64,000 nucleotides of DNA from Streptomyces sp. CG 926 (GTDB lineage Bacteria > Actinomycetota > Actinomycetes > Streptomycetales > Streptomycetaceae). Shown here piece by piece: positions 16,550-23,869 of the stretch. The stretch covers positions 186,001 to 250,000 of the forward strand of contig NZ_QGGZ01000007.1 in the NCBI RefSeq assembly GCF_003148825.1, in the 5' to 3' direction. A program made the position numbers and the translations under genes. Below the pieces are notes generated by a model. It was not told the origin of the DNA. It made no database searches and was given only the letters and a program-made list of their open reading frames with translations. The first letter of the stretch is position 1, and the number at the start of each line of letters is the position of its first letter.

Positions 16550-16762
16550 GCGGTCCTCCGGACTCTCGGCGCTCGGCGATCTGTCCCTATCCATCCTGCA
16601 CCGGTCGCCGCCGCGGCGGCCAGGTTCCGGGCCGTCCCCGTGCGGATCTCCGGGACATCTCCGGGTCGTGTCTCCTCCCTGGGTCCAGGTCTCCCGGCCC
16701 GGACCCAGGACCGCGTCCCGGTCCCGGTCGGTGGGAGGGGTGGGGGCTGGGAGACTGTCCGT

Positions 16763-17257
16763 ATGACCGATTCCGTGATCCTCGACGTCTGGTGCGAACT
16801 GCAGTGCCCGGACTGCCACCGCGCCCTGGACGACGTACGCGCCCTGCGGGCCCGCTACGGCGACCGGCTGGACATCCGGCTGCGCCACTTCCCCCTGGAG
16901 AAGCACAAGCACTCCTTCGCCGCGGCGCAGGCCGCCGAGGAGGCCGTCGAGCAGGGCCAGGGCTGGCCCTACGCGGAAGCGGTGCTGGCGCGCACCGCGG
17001 AGCTGGCCGAGCGCGGCGAGCCGGTCCTGCTGGACGTGGCGCGTGAACTGGGGCTCGACGTCGAGGAGTTCGACACGGCCCTGATCGACGGTCGACACAT
17101 CCTGATCGTCGACGCCGACCAGGCCGAGGGCAAAGCGATCGGCGTGACCGGCACCCCGACGTACGTGATCGACGGCCGGCGCCTCGACGGCGGCAAGAGC
17201 CAGGACGGCCTGCGCGCCCGGATCGAGGAGATCGCCGACCGTCTGCTCGCGGACTAG
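16763..17257 (+). CDS. DsbA-family thioredoxin-fold protein
   Basis: 164 residues, no signal peptide, so cytoplasmic. The redox motif CPDC sits at residues 14-17 after a first beta-strand (VILDVWCELQ). The DsbA helical insert follows, and the cis-Pro loop is VTGTPTYVIDGRRLDGG. The fold and motif point to thiol-disulfide exchange or glutathione-S-transferase-like chemistry on an unknown substrate. The ATG is close to the beginning of the first strand, and the longer upstream frame is rejected as non-coding. The GNAT gene downstream is convergent. Confidence 0.85.
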   Translation: MTDSVILDVWCELQCPDCHRALDDVRALRARYGDRLDIRLRHFPLEKHKHSFAAAQAAEEAVEQGQGWPYAEAVLARTAELAERGEPVLLDVARELGLDVEEFDTALIDGRHILIVDADQAEGKAIGVTGTPTYVIDGRRLDGGKSQDGLRARIEEIADRLLAD

Positions 17258-17266
17258 CGGAACGGC

Positions 17267-17292
17267 GGACCCCGACGGACCCCGACGGACTA
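17267..17292. repeat. 10-bp tandem repeat between convergent stops
   Basis: GGACCCCGAC is repeated twice and followed by GGACTAG, filling most of the 32-bp spacer between the DsbA-like and double-GNAT genes. The final CTA is the minus-strand stop codon. Confidence 0.5.
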
Positions 17293-18114
17293 GACGAGGT
17301 CCTTGGCGTAGTTGAAGTTGGTGGGCCGGTAGCCGAGGGAGACGTACAGCCTCAGGGCCGGGGTGTTGTCGGTGAAGACCTGGAGCGCCAGCAGGCGGTG
17401 GCCGGCGGCGAGGGCGGCGCGCTCGGCGAGCGCCATCAGGTGCCGGCCGTGCCCGCGCCCCCGGTGCTCGGCCCGGACCTCGATGTCGTAGATGTACGAG
17501 CCCTCGTCGCGCGGCGCGAGCCACACCTGACCGACGGGCACCCCGGCCGCCTCCAGGACGACGAAGGTGGCTCCGGGGGTGGCCAGGCCCTCGGGCAACA
17601 GGCTCGTGTGGTCGGCCACCGACTTGGCGCGGGCGGCCTCGGCGGACATGCCGCGGCTGCGCCAGCCGGCGGCGTAGTCCTCGACGGCCCCGGCATACCA
17701 GAGCGCGTACTCGGCGTCCGTCATGGGGCGGCCGCGTACCTCCTCGGGGAGGGCCGGGGGCTCGGCCGGCAGCTCCTTGACCATGTTCCGGCTGTATTCG
17801 GTGTACCCGAGGGCCTCGGCCATGCACAGGCCGGCTTCCGAGTCCGCCGGGACCGAGACGCGGACCCGGCGGCAGCCCCAGCCGCGCAGCACTTCCTCGG
17901 CGGCGAGCGCGGCGACGGTGGCCCTCCCCCGCCGCCGGTCGCCCGGTTCGACGTCGAGGTCGCGGATCTCGCCGACCGTGGGCCCGAAGGGGGTGTCGGA
18001 GGCGATCAGCAGGGCGCCGACCCGCCTGCTGTTGACCCGGATCTCGTACGGGCGCGAGCGCGCGCCGTCCGCCGTGTGCTGGAGCGGCCCGGACGGCCGC
18101 AGGGTGGTGGTCAT
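17290..18114 (-). CDS. Tandem GNAT-domain acetyltransferase
   Basis: 274 residues. Two GNAT-like halves: residues ~20-110 with EIRDLDVEPGDRRRGRATVA and a C-terminal half with IYDIEVRAEHRGRGHGRHLM and DNTPALRLYVSLGY. Both contain the R/Q-x-x-G-x-G/A acetyl-CoA loop, so both may bind cofactor, although often only one is active. The substrate is unknown. ATG at 18114 gives MTTTLRPSG. Downstream of it the DNA shows a short tandem repeat abutting the stop. Confidence 0.82.
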   Translation of the reverse strand: MTTTLRPSGPLQHTADGARSRPYEIRVNSRRVGALLIASDTPFGPTVGEIRDLDVEPGDRRRGRATVAALAAEEVLRGWGCRRVRVSVPADSEAGLCMAEALGYTEYSRNMVKELPAEPPALPEEVRGRPMTDAEYALWYAGAVEDYAAGWRSRGMSAEAARAKSVADHTSLLPEGLATPGATFVVLEAAGVPVGQVWLAPRDEGSYIYDIEVRAEHRGRGHGRHLMALAERAALAAGHRLLALQVFTDNTPALRLYVSLGYRPTNFNYAKDLV

Positions 18115-18194
18115 CCCTTGAGTTCTACCCGTCCCCCGGCCGCCGCGACAGCCCTCCTCCGACGGAAGCCGCCCCCGTTCCCGTCCCGGTCGAC

Positions 18195-19016
18195 CTACGG
18201 GTCGAGGTCCGCGCCCGCCATCACCTCGAAGATCCGCATCACCTCGGCCGTGACCGGTCCGGGGGCGGACCCCAGTTCGCGGTCGTCGATCCGCAGCACG
18301 GCCTGGGCGTCGCGCAGCGAGGAGGTCACGAAGACCTCCTCGGCCCGCTCCAGCACCTCGAAGGGCAGGTCGGTCTCCTTGGCGCCGGCCCAGTCGACGA
18401 TCAGGGCCCGGGTGATGCCCGCCAGGCAGCCGGAGGCGAGCGGCGGGGTGTGCAGTTCTCCGTCGAGTACGACGAAGACGTTGGAGCCGGTGCCCTCGCA
18501 GAGGCGGCCGAGGGTGTTGGCGAGGAGCGCCTCGGAGGCCCCGGCGCGGTGCGCGGCGGCGAGGGCGACCACGTTCTCGGCGTACGAGGTCGTCTTCAGC
18601 CCGGCCACGGCGGAGCGTTCGTTGCGCACCCACGGCACGGTGACGACGGCGGTGGTGTCCGGGCGGCGGGGGGAGTCGGCGACGGCGGCGATCAGGGTGG
18701 TCCCGGCGTCCCCGCGGTCGGAGCCGAGGGGGGAGACGCCGCCGGTGTAGGTGACGCGCAGCCGACCGTGCTCCAGCGGGTTGGCTTCCAGTACGGCGGC
18801 GCAGGCGCGGCGGACCTCGTCGAGGTCGGGGTCCGGCAGGCCCAGGCCCCGGGCCGAGCGGGTGAGTCGTTCCAGGTGCCGGGTGAGCGCGAAGGCGCGG
18901 CCGCGCTCCGCCTTCAGCGTCTCGAAGACGCCGTCGCCCACGGTCAGGCCGTGGTCGAGGACGGACACCTTCGCGCTGTCCACCTCGGTCAGGGCTCCGT
19001 CGAGCCAGATCTTCAT
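18195..19016 (-). CDS. pabC: 4-amino-4-deoxychorismate lyase (class IV aminotransferase fold)
   Basis: 273 residues. The fold-type IV PLP enzyme pattern is clear: MKIWLDGALTEVDSAKVSVL with HGLTVGDGVFETL at the N terminus, LKTTSYAENVVALAAAHR with the PLP lysine, and EGTGSNVFVV. It releases pyruvate from aminodeoxychorismate to give p-aminobenzoate for folate. Its ATG overlaps the stop of the upstream chorismate-binding gene by 4 bp (ATGA), the classic pabB-pabC arrangement, which favours this role over branched-chain or D-amino-acid transaminase. Confidence 0.88.
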   Translation of the reverse strand: MKIWLDGALTEVDSAKVSVLDHGLTVGDGVFETLKAERGRAFALTRHLERLTRSARGLGLPDPDLDEVRRACAAVLEANPLEHGRLRVTYTGGVSPLGSDRGDAGTTLIAAVADSPRRPDTTAVVTVPWVRNERSAVAGLKTTSYAENVVALAAAHRAGASEALLANTLGRLCEGTGSNVFVVLDGELHTPPLASGCLAGITRALIVDWAGAKETDLPFEVLERAEEVFVTSSLRDAQAVLRIDDRELGSAPGPVTAEVMRIFEVMAGADLDP

Positions 19017-20098
19017 GGTGCGGTCCTTCCGATCGTGTCGTTCGTCTCCTGCGGGCCGCCGCTCACCTCGTGGCCCATGGCCACCCGCAGGAGCCGGGCG
19101 GCCTTGAGTTCGGTCTCCGCCCATTCGCGGTCGGGATCGGAGCCCCAGGTGATGCCCGCTCCGGTGCCGAAGAGCAGGCGGGGGCCACCGGCGGCCTCGC
19201 GGTCGATCCAGAATGTACGGATGCCGACGGCCAACTCGGCGGTGCCCCGGTCCGCGTCGACCCAACCGATGCCTCCGCAGTAGGGGCCGCGCGGGGCGGT
19301 TTCCAGGGATTCGATGATCCGCAGGGCCGAGGACTTGGGGGCGCCTGTGACGGAACCGGGCGGGAAGGTGGCGGCGAGCAGCTCGGGCCAGCCGGTGCCG
19401 TCGGCGAGTTCGCCGCTCACGACGGAGACGAGGTGGACCAGGCCGGGGTGCTCCTCGACGGCGCACAGCTCGGGGACCGCGACGGAGCCGGTCGCACAGA
19501 CCCGGCCGAGGTCGTTGCGTACGAGGTCCACGATCATCACGTTCTCGGCGTGGTCCTTGGGGAGCAGGTCGTGGACGGTGCGGCCGGTCCCCTTGATGGG
19601 GCCGGACTCGATGTGCCGGCCGGACCGGCGCAGGAACAGCTCGGGCGAGGCGGTGGCGATCTCGACGCCGTGGGCGGCCAGGCGAATCGTTCCTGCGAAA
19701 GGTGCGGGGTTGCCCCGCGCGAGGAGCGCGGTGAGCGCGTCGACGTCGGCGCTGGCGGGGTGCGGCAGCGGCGCGGACATCACCCGGCAGAGGTTGGCCT
19801 GATAGACCTCGCCTGCGGCGATGTACTCACGGACGCGTCGTACGCCGGCCACGTACGCGGCGCGGTCGAGAGATGAGGTCCACCGGTCGGCGTCGGGTCC
19901 GCGCCAGGCGCCCGGAACGGGCGCGGGGACCGGCGCGCGGCGTACGTCGCCGAAGCGCGCGCAGACGAGCCGCCCTTCGAAGTCGGCGGACACCGCCCAG
20001 AAGCCGGTGGAGTCGAGGGCGGCGGGATCGCTGGTGACGTCTCGGAGGTCGGTCGCGAGAAGGCCGCCGAAGCGGGCCATGGGAGGCAGGTCGTGCAC
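19013..20098 (-). CDS. pabB: Aminodeoxychorismate synthase component I (chorismate-binding enzyme)
   Basis: 361 residues. The chorismate-binding domain carries VYQANLCRVMSAPLP, then GTIRLAAHGVEIATASPELF, IKGTGRT (the PIKGT-type active-site loop) and DLVRNDLGRVC, FPPGSVTGAPK and YCGGIGWVDADRGTAELAVG. It aminates chorismate together with a PabA glutaminase not seen in this window. I place the start at GTG 20098 (VHDLPPMARFGG); ATG 20080 is an alternative. It is coupled to pabC. The tRNA cluster is divergent upstream. Confidence 0.88.
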   Translation of the reverse strand: MHDLPPMARFGGLLATDLRDVTSDPAALDSTGFWAVSADFEGRLVCARFGDVRRAPVPAPVPGAWRGPDADRWTSSLDRAAYVAGVRRVREYIAAGEVYQANLCRVMSAPLPHPASADVDALTALLARGNPAPFAGTIRLAAHGVEIATASPELFLRRSGRHIESGPIKGTGRTVHDLLPKDHAENVMIVDLVRNDLGRVCATGSVAVPELCAVEEHPGLVHLVSVVSGELADGTGWPELLAATFPPGSVTGAPKSSALRIIESLETAPRGPYCGGIGWVDADRGTAELAVGIRTFWIDREAAGGPRLLFGTGAGITWGSDPDREWAETELKAARLLRVAMGHEVSGGPQETNDTIGRTAP

Positions 20099-20195
20099 GG
20101 CTGCGAGTCTATGACCGGTGACGACACGGCGCCGGTGCGGTGACGGCGGGGTGACCTGTGGTGATCGAGCGGCAGCACGCTGCGGAAACGCGTTT

Positions 20196-20223
20196 TTGAG
20201 CTGGCCCGGTAATCCGCTAGAGT
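20196..20223 (+). promoter_or_regulatory. Promoter of the tRNA cluster
   Basis: TTGAGC (20196-20201) and TAGAGT (20218-20223) are 16 bp apart and match housekeeping hexamers well. Transcription would start near 20230, leaving a ~50-nt leader containing GGGGGAAAACCCC before tRNA-Gly. Confidence 0.6.
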
Positions 20224-20278
20224 TCAACACGTCGCCAGGGAGCGAAGGGGGAAAACCCCGGAGCGAACACGGTGACCT

Positions 20279-20351
<73 letters not shown>

Positions 20352-20389
20352 CGAAGTGGGGGATCTTCCCGAGAACCCCTGCAGCTCCT

Positions 20390-20460
20390 GGTGGAGTGGC
20401 CGAGAGGCGAGGCAACGGCCTGCAAAGCCGTCTACACGGGTTCAAATCCCGTCTCCACCT
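20390..20460 (+). tRNA. tRNA-Cys (anticodon GCA)
   Basis: 71 nt: acceptor GGTGGAG / CTCCACC, anticodon loop CTGCAAA, T loop TTCAAAT. CCA is present directly after the discriminator base at 20461-20463. Confidence 0.95.
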
Positions 20461-20464
20461 CCAA

Positions 20465-20536
20465 GGACGATTAGCTCAGCGGGAGAGCGCTTCCCTGACA
20501 CGGAAGAGGTCACTGGTTCAATCCCAGTATCGTCCA
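20465..20536 (+). tRNA. tRNA-Val (anticodon GAC), acceptor GGACGAT
   Basis: 72 nt: acceptor GGACGAT / ATCGTCC, anticodon loop CTGACAC, T loop TTCAATC. Its body is identical to the two following copies, but the acceptor stem differs in compensating pairs. Confidence 0.96.
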
Positions 20537-20555
20537 CTGATCCGCAAGGATCCTC

Positions 20556-20627
20556 GCGCGATTAGCTCAGCGGGAGAGCGCTTCCCTGACACGGAAGAGG
20601 TCACTGGTTCAATCCCAGTATCGCGCA
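20556..20627 (+). tRNA. tRNA-Val (anticodon GAC), acceptor GCGCGAT, copy 1
   Basis: 72 nt: acceptor GCGCGAT / ATCGCGC. Identical to the copy at 20680. CCA is not encoded. Confidence 0.96.
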
Positions 20628-20679
20628 CGCAGCACCTGCATCACCTTGTTCCACCTGCGGCTTTCGAGCTGCGGAGCCC

Positions 20680-20751
20680 GCGCGATTAGCTCAGCGGGAG
20701 AGCGCTTCCCTGACACGGAAGAGGTCACTGGTTCAATCCCAGTATCGCGCA
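20680..20751 (+). tRNA. tRNA-Val (anticodon GAC), acceptor GCGCGAT, copy 2
   Basis: 72 nt, identical in sequence to 20556-20627, and followed directly by CCA (20752-20754). Last tRNA of the cluster, 6 bp before a strong terminator. Confidence 0.96.
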
Positions 20752-20757
20752 CCACCT

Positions 20758-20790
20758 GAAAGCCCCGACCGTCCTGCGGTCGGGGCTTTC
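20758..20790 (+). terminator. Terminator of the tRNA cluster
   Basis: A perfect 14-bp stem (GAAAGCCCCGACCG / CGGTCGGGGCTTTC) with a 5-nt loop follows the last tRNA. Confidence 0.85.
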
Positions 20791-20878
20791 GCGTTCCCCC
20801 GCACGAGTGGGCCGGCGTATGAGCCGACGTGTGAAGGGTCGAGAGATGTGAAGGTCGAGAGATGTCGAGGCATATGAA

Positions 20879-20922
20879 AAGGGTGCTGCCCGTCCGACTC
20901 CCCAGTCGTACGGGCAGCACCC
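20879..20922 (-). terminator. Terminator of the small membrane protein gene
   Basis: A 15-bp stem (AAGGGTGCTGCCCGT / ACGGGCAGCACCCTT) with a 14-nt loop lies ~97 bp past the stop codon at 21019 on the minus strand. Confidence 0.75.
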
Positions 20923-21018
20923 TTCACCTGCCGTCCGTCCGTCGCTCCCCCGTCCCCACGGGGTTCGACAGGCCACGATGTCCCGGTCCGGGCCGCTCTC
21001 CCGGACCTGGGGCGCCGC

Positions 21019-21204
21019 TCAGCGCCCCAGCATCACACCCACGGACGACGCCTGTGCCGCCAGCTGCTCGAAGCCTCCGAAGAGGAAGAGCAGCAGGGCG
21101 GCCAGGGGGAGCACCATGGCCGCGGCCACCAAGGGGTGGCGGGTACCGGACTCGTGGCCGTTGAACGCGAATGCCTTGCGTCCTTGCCGTGCGATGTCCG
21201 CCAT
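21019..21204 (-). CDS. Small membrane protein (61 residues)
   Basis: 61 residues: a polar N terminus (MADIARQGRKAFAFNGHESG), one strong membrane helix (LVAAAMVLPLAALLLFLFGG) and a short tail. ATG at 21204 follows GGGAGAGG at 4-5 bases; a longer frame to 21312 is less likely. Function unknown. It has its own terminator, which supports a real transcript. Its promoter must lie in the 545-bp gap shared with the kinase. Confidence 0.7.
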   Translation of the reverse strand: MADIARQGRKAFAFNGHESGTRHPLVAAAMVLPLAALLLFLFGGFEQLAAQASSVGVMLGR

Positions 21205-21429
21205 GGTCCTCTCCCTGTCGTCTGGCAGCGGCGGGCTCGTGACCTCGGGGGACGAGTGCGCCACCCGCCGCTTGTCTTCAACACTAGGTGGGCGGGCGGC
21301 TCCTGGCCTCATGCCCTCGTACCCATTGCCGGGCCTCCAGGAGGATGACGGGGCCTCCCCCGTGTACTCCCCTGGGTGGAGACCGTTCCCCCGTTATGGG
21401 GGTCTTCCCGGAGGGGATGACCGGAGGGT

Positions 21430-21445
21430 AGTGACTTCGCTCACT
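21430..21445. promoter_or_regulatory. AGTGA-N6-TCACT dyad (BldD-box-like) in a 545-bp gap
   Basis: The perfect inverted repeat AGTGA CTTCGC TCACT fits the loose BldD consensus (AGTGA-Nm-TCACC). It sits between the divergent small membrane protein gene and the kinase gene. The rest of 21205-21749 has C/G-rich sequence, no credible gene and no other structure I trust. Confidence 0.3.
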
Positions 21446-21749
21446 TGCGTCACTCCCTGTGGCCGCGTGTCCGCCCACCTGCCGCCGACAAGATCGACTC
21501 GGCCGGGAGCCGCCTCCGGTCACGCCGGAGTGGGCCCGGACCTGCTCCGGGACTCCAATCCCCTTGCCGCAAGGGGCGTTTGGCCGGGTGGGCCGCCCCG
21601 GTGGAACGCCCGGCCCCCGGCGTCGACGACCCCTCACGTGTGCTGTGGCGCACTGACGATCGAATCCCCCGGCGAGGGCGCGGCCTCTGAGCACGCATGC
21701 CGGATGGTCCGTAAGCTGTGCCACGTCAACAGGACGACCGGTCAGCGGG

Positions 21750-22973
21750 GTGGACATGGCGATGATGCGGCTCCGGCGCGAGGACCCGCGTGTCGTCGGC
21801 TCGTTCAGACTGCACCGGCGGCTCGGTGCCGGCGGCATGGGCGTGGTCTACCTGGGATCGGACCGGCGCGGGCAGCGCGTCGCGCTCAAGGTCATCCGGC
21901 CGGACCTGGCCGAGGACCAGGAGTTCCGCTCGCGGTTCGCCCGTGAGGTGTCCGCCGCCCGGCGGATCCGGGGCGGCTGCACGGCGCGCCTGGTGGCGGC
22001 GGACCTGGAGGCCGAGCGCCCCTGGTTCGCGACCCAGTACGTACCCGGCCCCTCGCTGCACGACAAGGTGGCCGAGGAAGGCCCCCTGACGGCCGCGCAG
22101 ATCGCCGCCGTGGGCGCCGCGCTCTCCGAGGGTCTGGTCGCCGTCCACGAGGCGGGGGTCGTCCACCGGGACCTCAAGCCCTCGAACATCCTGCTGTCGC
22201 CCAAGGGCCCGCGGATCATCGACTTCGGTATCGCCTGGGCCACCGGGGCGAGCACCCTCACCCATGTGGGTACGGCCGTCGGCTCCCCCGGGTTCCTCGC
22301 GCCCGAGCAGGTGCGCGGCGCCGCCGTCACCCCGGCCACCGACGTCTTCGCGCTCGGTGCCACGCTGGCCTACGCGGCCACCGCCGACTCCCCCTTCGGA
22401 CACGGTAGTTCCGAGGTCATGCTGTACCGCGTGGTGCACGAGGAGCCGCACCTGCAGGGCGTGCCGGACGCGCTGGCACCGCTGGTGCGGGCCTGCCTCG
22501 CCAAGGACCCCGAGGAGCGGCCGACCACGCTCCAGCTGTCGATGCGGCTCAAGGAGATCGCGGCCCGCGAGGCGCAGGGGCTCTCCGACGGGCGCCCGCC
22601 GGCCCAGCGGGCCCGCGTCGAGCGGCCGACCGGGCGGCTCCCCGAGGCGGAGCGGATCGGCGGCGCGGCCGAGGAGTACCCGGGCCGGCGTACGGAGCGT
22701 CGTACCGGTGGCGGCAGCACACCCAGGGCGCAGGGCGGCACCCCGAGCGGTCCGCACTCGCGGCCCTCGTCCTCCCGTCACCCGCAGCACCCCGGCGGCC
22801 CGTCCTCCCGGCCGACCTCGGGGCGTACGGGCGGCCGTCCGGCCCCCAGGACGACGGGGACGGGACGGCGGCCCGCACGGCCGGATCCGAAGCTGATGCG
22901 GCAGCGGCTGATCGTGTTCGTCGTGGTGACGCTGATCGTCGCGCTGGGCATCGCGGCGGCCCAGAAGCTGTAG
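21750..22973 (+). CDS. Membrane-anchored Ser/Thr protein kinase
   Basis: 407 residues. The Hanks-type kinase domain covers ~15-270: P-loop LGAGGMGVVYLG, the lysine in VALKVIRP, catalytic loop VVHRDLKPSNILL, DFG in IIDFGIAWATG, and APEQVRG. A ~110-residue Pro/Arg/Ser-rich juxtamembrane stretch follows, then one C-terminal helix (IVFVVVTLIVALGIAAA) with almost nothing outside. It therefore lacks PASTA or other sensor domains, unlike PknB, and any input must be intracellular or through partners. GTG 21750 is used, with ATG at 21756 possible. It converges on the SpoU gene. Confidence 0.92.
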   Translation: MDMAMMRLRREDPRVVGSFRLHRRLGAGGMGVVYLGSDRRGQRVALKVIRPDLAEDQEFRSRFAREVSAARRIRGGCTARLVAADLEAERPWFATQYVPGPSLHDKVAEEGPLTAAQIAAVGAALSEGLVAVHEAGVVHRDLKPSNILLSPKGPRIIDFGIAWATGASTLTHVGTAVGSPGFLAPEQVRGAAVTPATDVFALGATLAYAATADSPFGHGSSEVMLYRVVHEEPHLQGVPDALAPLVRACLAKDPEERPTTLQLSMRLKEIAAREAQGLSDGRPPAQRARVERPTGRLPEAERIGGAAEEYPGRRTERRTGGGSTPRAQGGTPSGPHSRPSSSRHPQHPGGPSSRPTSGRTGGRPAPRTTGTGRRPARPDPKLMRQRLIVFVVVTLIVALGIAAAQKL

Positions 22974-22991
22974 CCGCGGCCGCTGCCGCGG
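22974..22991. terminator. Short hairpin between the kinase and SpoU genes
   Basis: CCGCGGC-CGCT-GCCGCGG starts directly after the kinase stop codon. It is only 7 bp with no T-tract, so termination is uncertain. Confidence 0.3.
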
Positions 22992-23008
22992 CCATGACCC
23001 CGGCGGTC

Positions 23009-23827
23009 CTACTGCGCGGCGCGGCCCTGGGCCACCGCGTAGAAGGCGACCGCGGCCGCCGCGCCCACGTTCAGCGAGTCCACTCCGTGCGCCATGGGGA
23101 TCCGTACCCACTCGTCGGCGGCGACCAGCGCGGGCGTGGACAGTCCGTCGCCCTCGGCGCCGAGCATCAGCGCGACCCGTTCCAGGGACTGCGGCGCGGC
23201 CACGTCGATCGGCGTGGCCTTCTCGTGCGGGGTGAGGGCGAGCAGCTTGAAGCCCGCCTCGCGCACCGAGTCGAGGCTTTTGGGCCAGGCCTCCAGGCGG
23301 GCGTACGGCACGGAGAACACCGCGCCCATGGAGACCTTCACCGAGCGGCGGTAGAGCGGGTCCGCGCAGTCCGGTGACAGCAGTACCGCGTCCATGCCGA
23401 GGGCGGCGGCGCTGCGGAAGATGGCACCGATGTTGGTGTGGTCGTTGACCGCTTCCATGACGACCACACGGCGGGTGGTGGAGAGCAGTTCCTCGGCCGT
23501 GGGCAGCGGCTTGCGCTGCATGGAGGCCAGGGCCCCGCGGTGCACGTGGTAGCCGGTGACGCGCTCGGCGAGCTCGGGGCTCACCGCGTAGACCGGTGCC
23601 GGGAGTTCGTCGATGACGTCGCGCATGACGTCGACCCACTTGGCGGAGAGCAGCATCGAGCGCATCTCGTACCCGGCGTCCTTGGCGCGTCTGATGACCT
23701 TCTCGCCCTCGGCGATGAAAAGGCCTTCCGCGGGCTCGCGCCTGCGCCGGAGTTCGACGTCGGTCAGGCCCGTGTAGTCGCGCAGGCGCGGGTCGTCGGG
23801 GTCCTCGACGGTGATGAGATCAGCCAC
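23009..23827 (-). CDS. TrmH/SpoU-family RNA 2'-O-methyltransferase
   Basis: 272 residues. An N-terminal substrate-binding domain (RRRREPAEGLFIAEGEKVIR) precedes the SPOUT knot with its three motifs: NDHTNIGAIFRSAAALGMDA, LMLGAEGDGLS and VDSLNVGAAAAVAFYAVA. It transfers a methyl group from SAM to a ribose 2'-OH in tRNA or rRNA; the exact nucleotide cannot be read from the sequence. Some actinomycete relatives confer thiopeptide resistance, but no antibiotic cluster is nearby, so a housekeeping role is more likely. Confidence 0.9.
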   Translation of the reverse strand: MADLITVEDPDDPRLRDYTGLTDVELRRRREPAEGLFIAEGEKVIRRAKDAGYEMRSMLLSAKWVDVMRDVIDELPAPVYAVSPELAERVTGYHVHRGALASMQRKPLPTAEELLSTTRRVVVMEAVNDHTNIGAIFRSAAALGMDAVLLSPDCADPLYRRSVKVSMGAVFSVPYARLEAWPKSLDSVREAGFKLLALTPHEKATPIDVAAPQSLERVALMLGAEGDGLSTPALVAADEWVRIPMAHGVDSLNVGAAAAVAFYAVAQGRAAQ

Positions 23828-23869
23828 AGGGTGATACTGCCTTGTCCTGGGTGCGGTGCCAACGGCCTG

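Noticed and set aside
20465-20751. CRISPR-like direct repeats
   Set aside because: The three near-identical 72-bp units are tRNA-Val genes with full cloverleaf pairing.
21284-21838. A 184-codon minus-strand frame in the gap before the kinase gene
   Set aside because: It runs into the kinase coding region, is rich in Arg/Gly/Pro and has no family resemblance.
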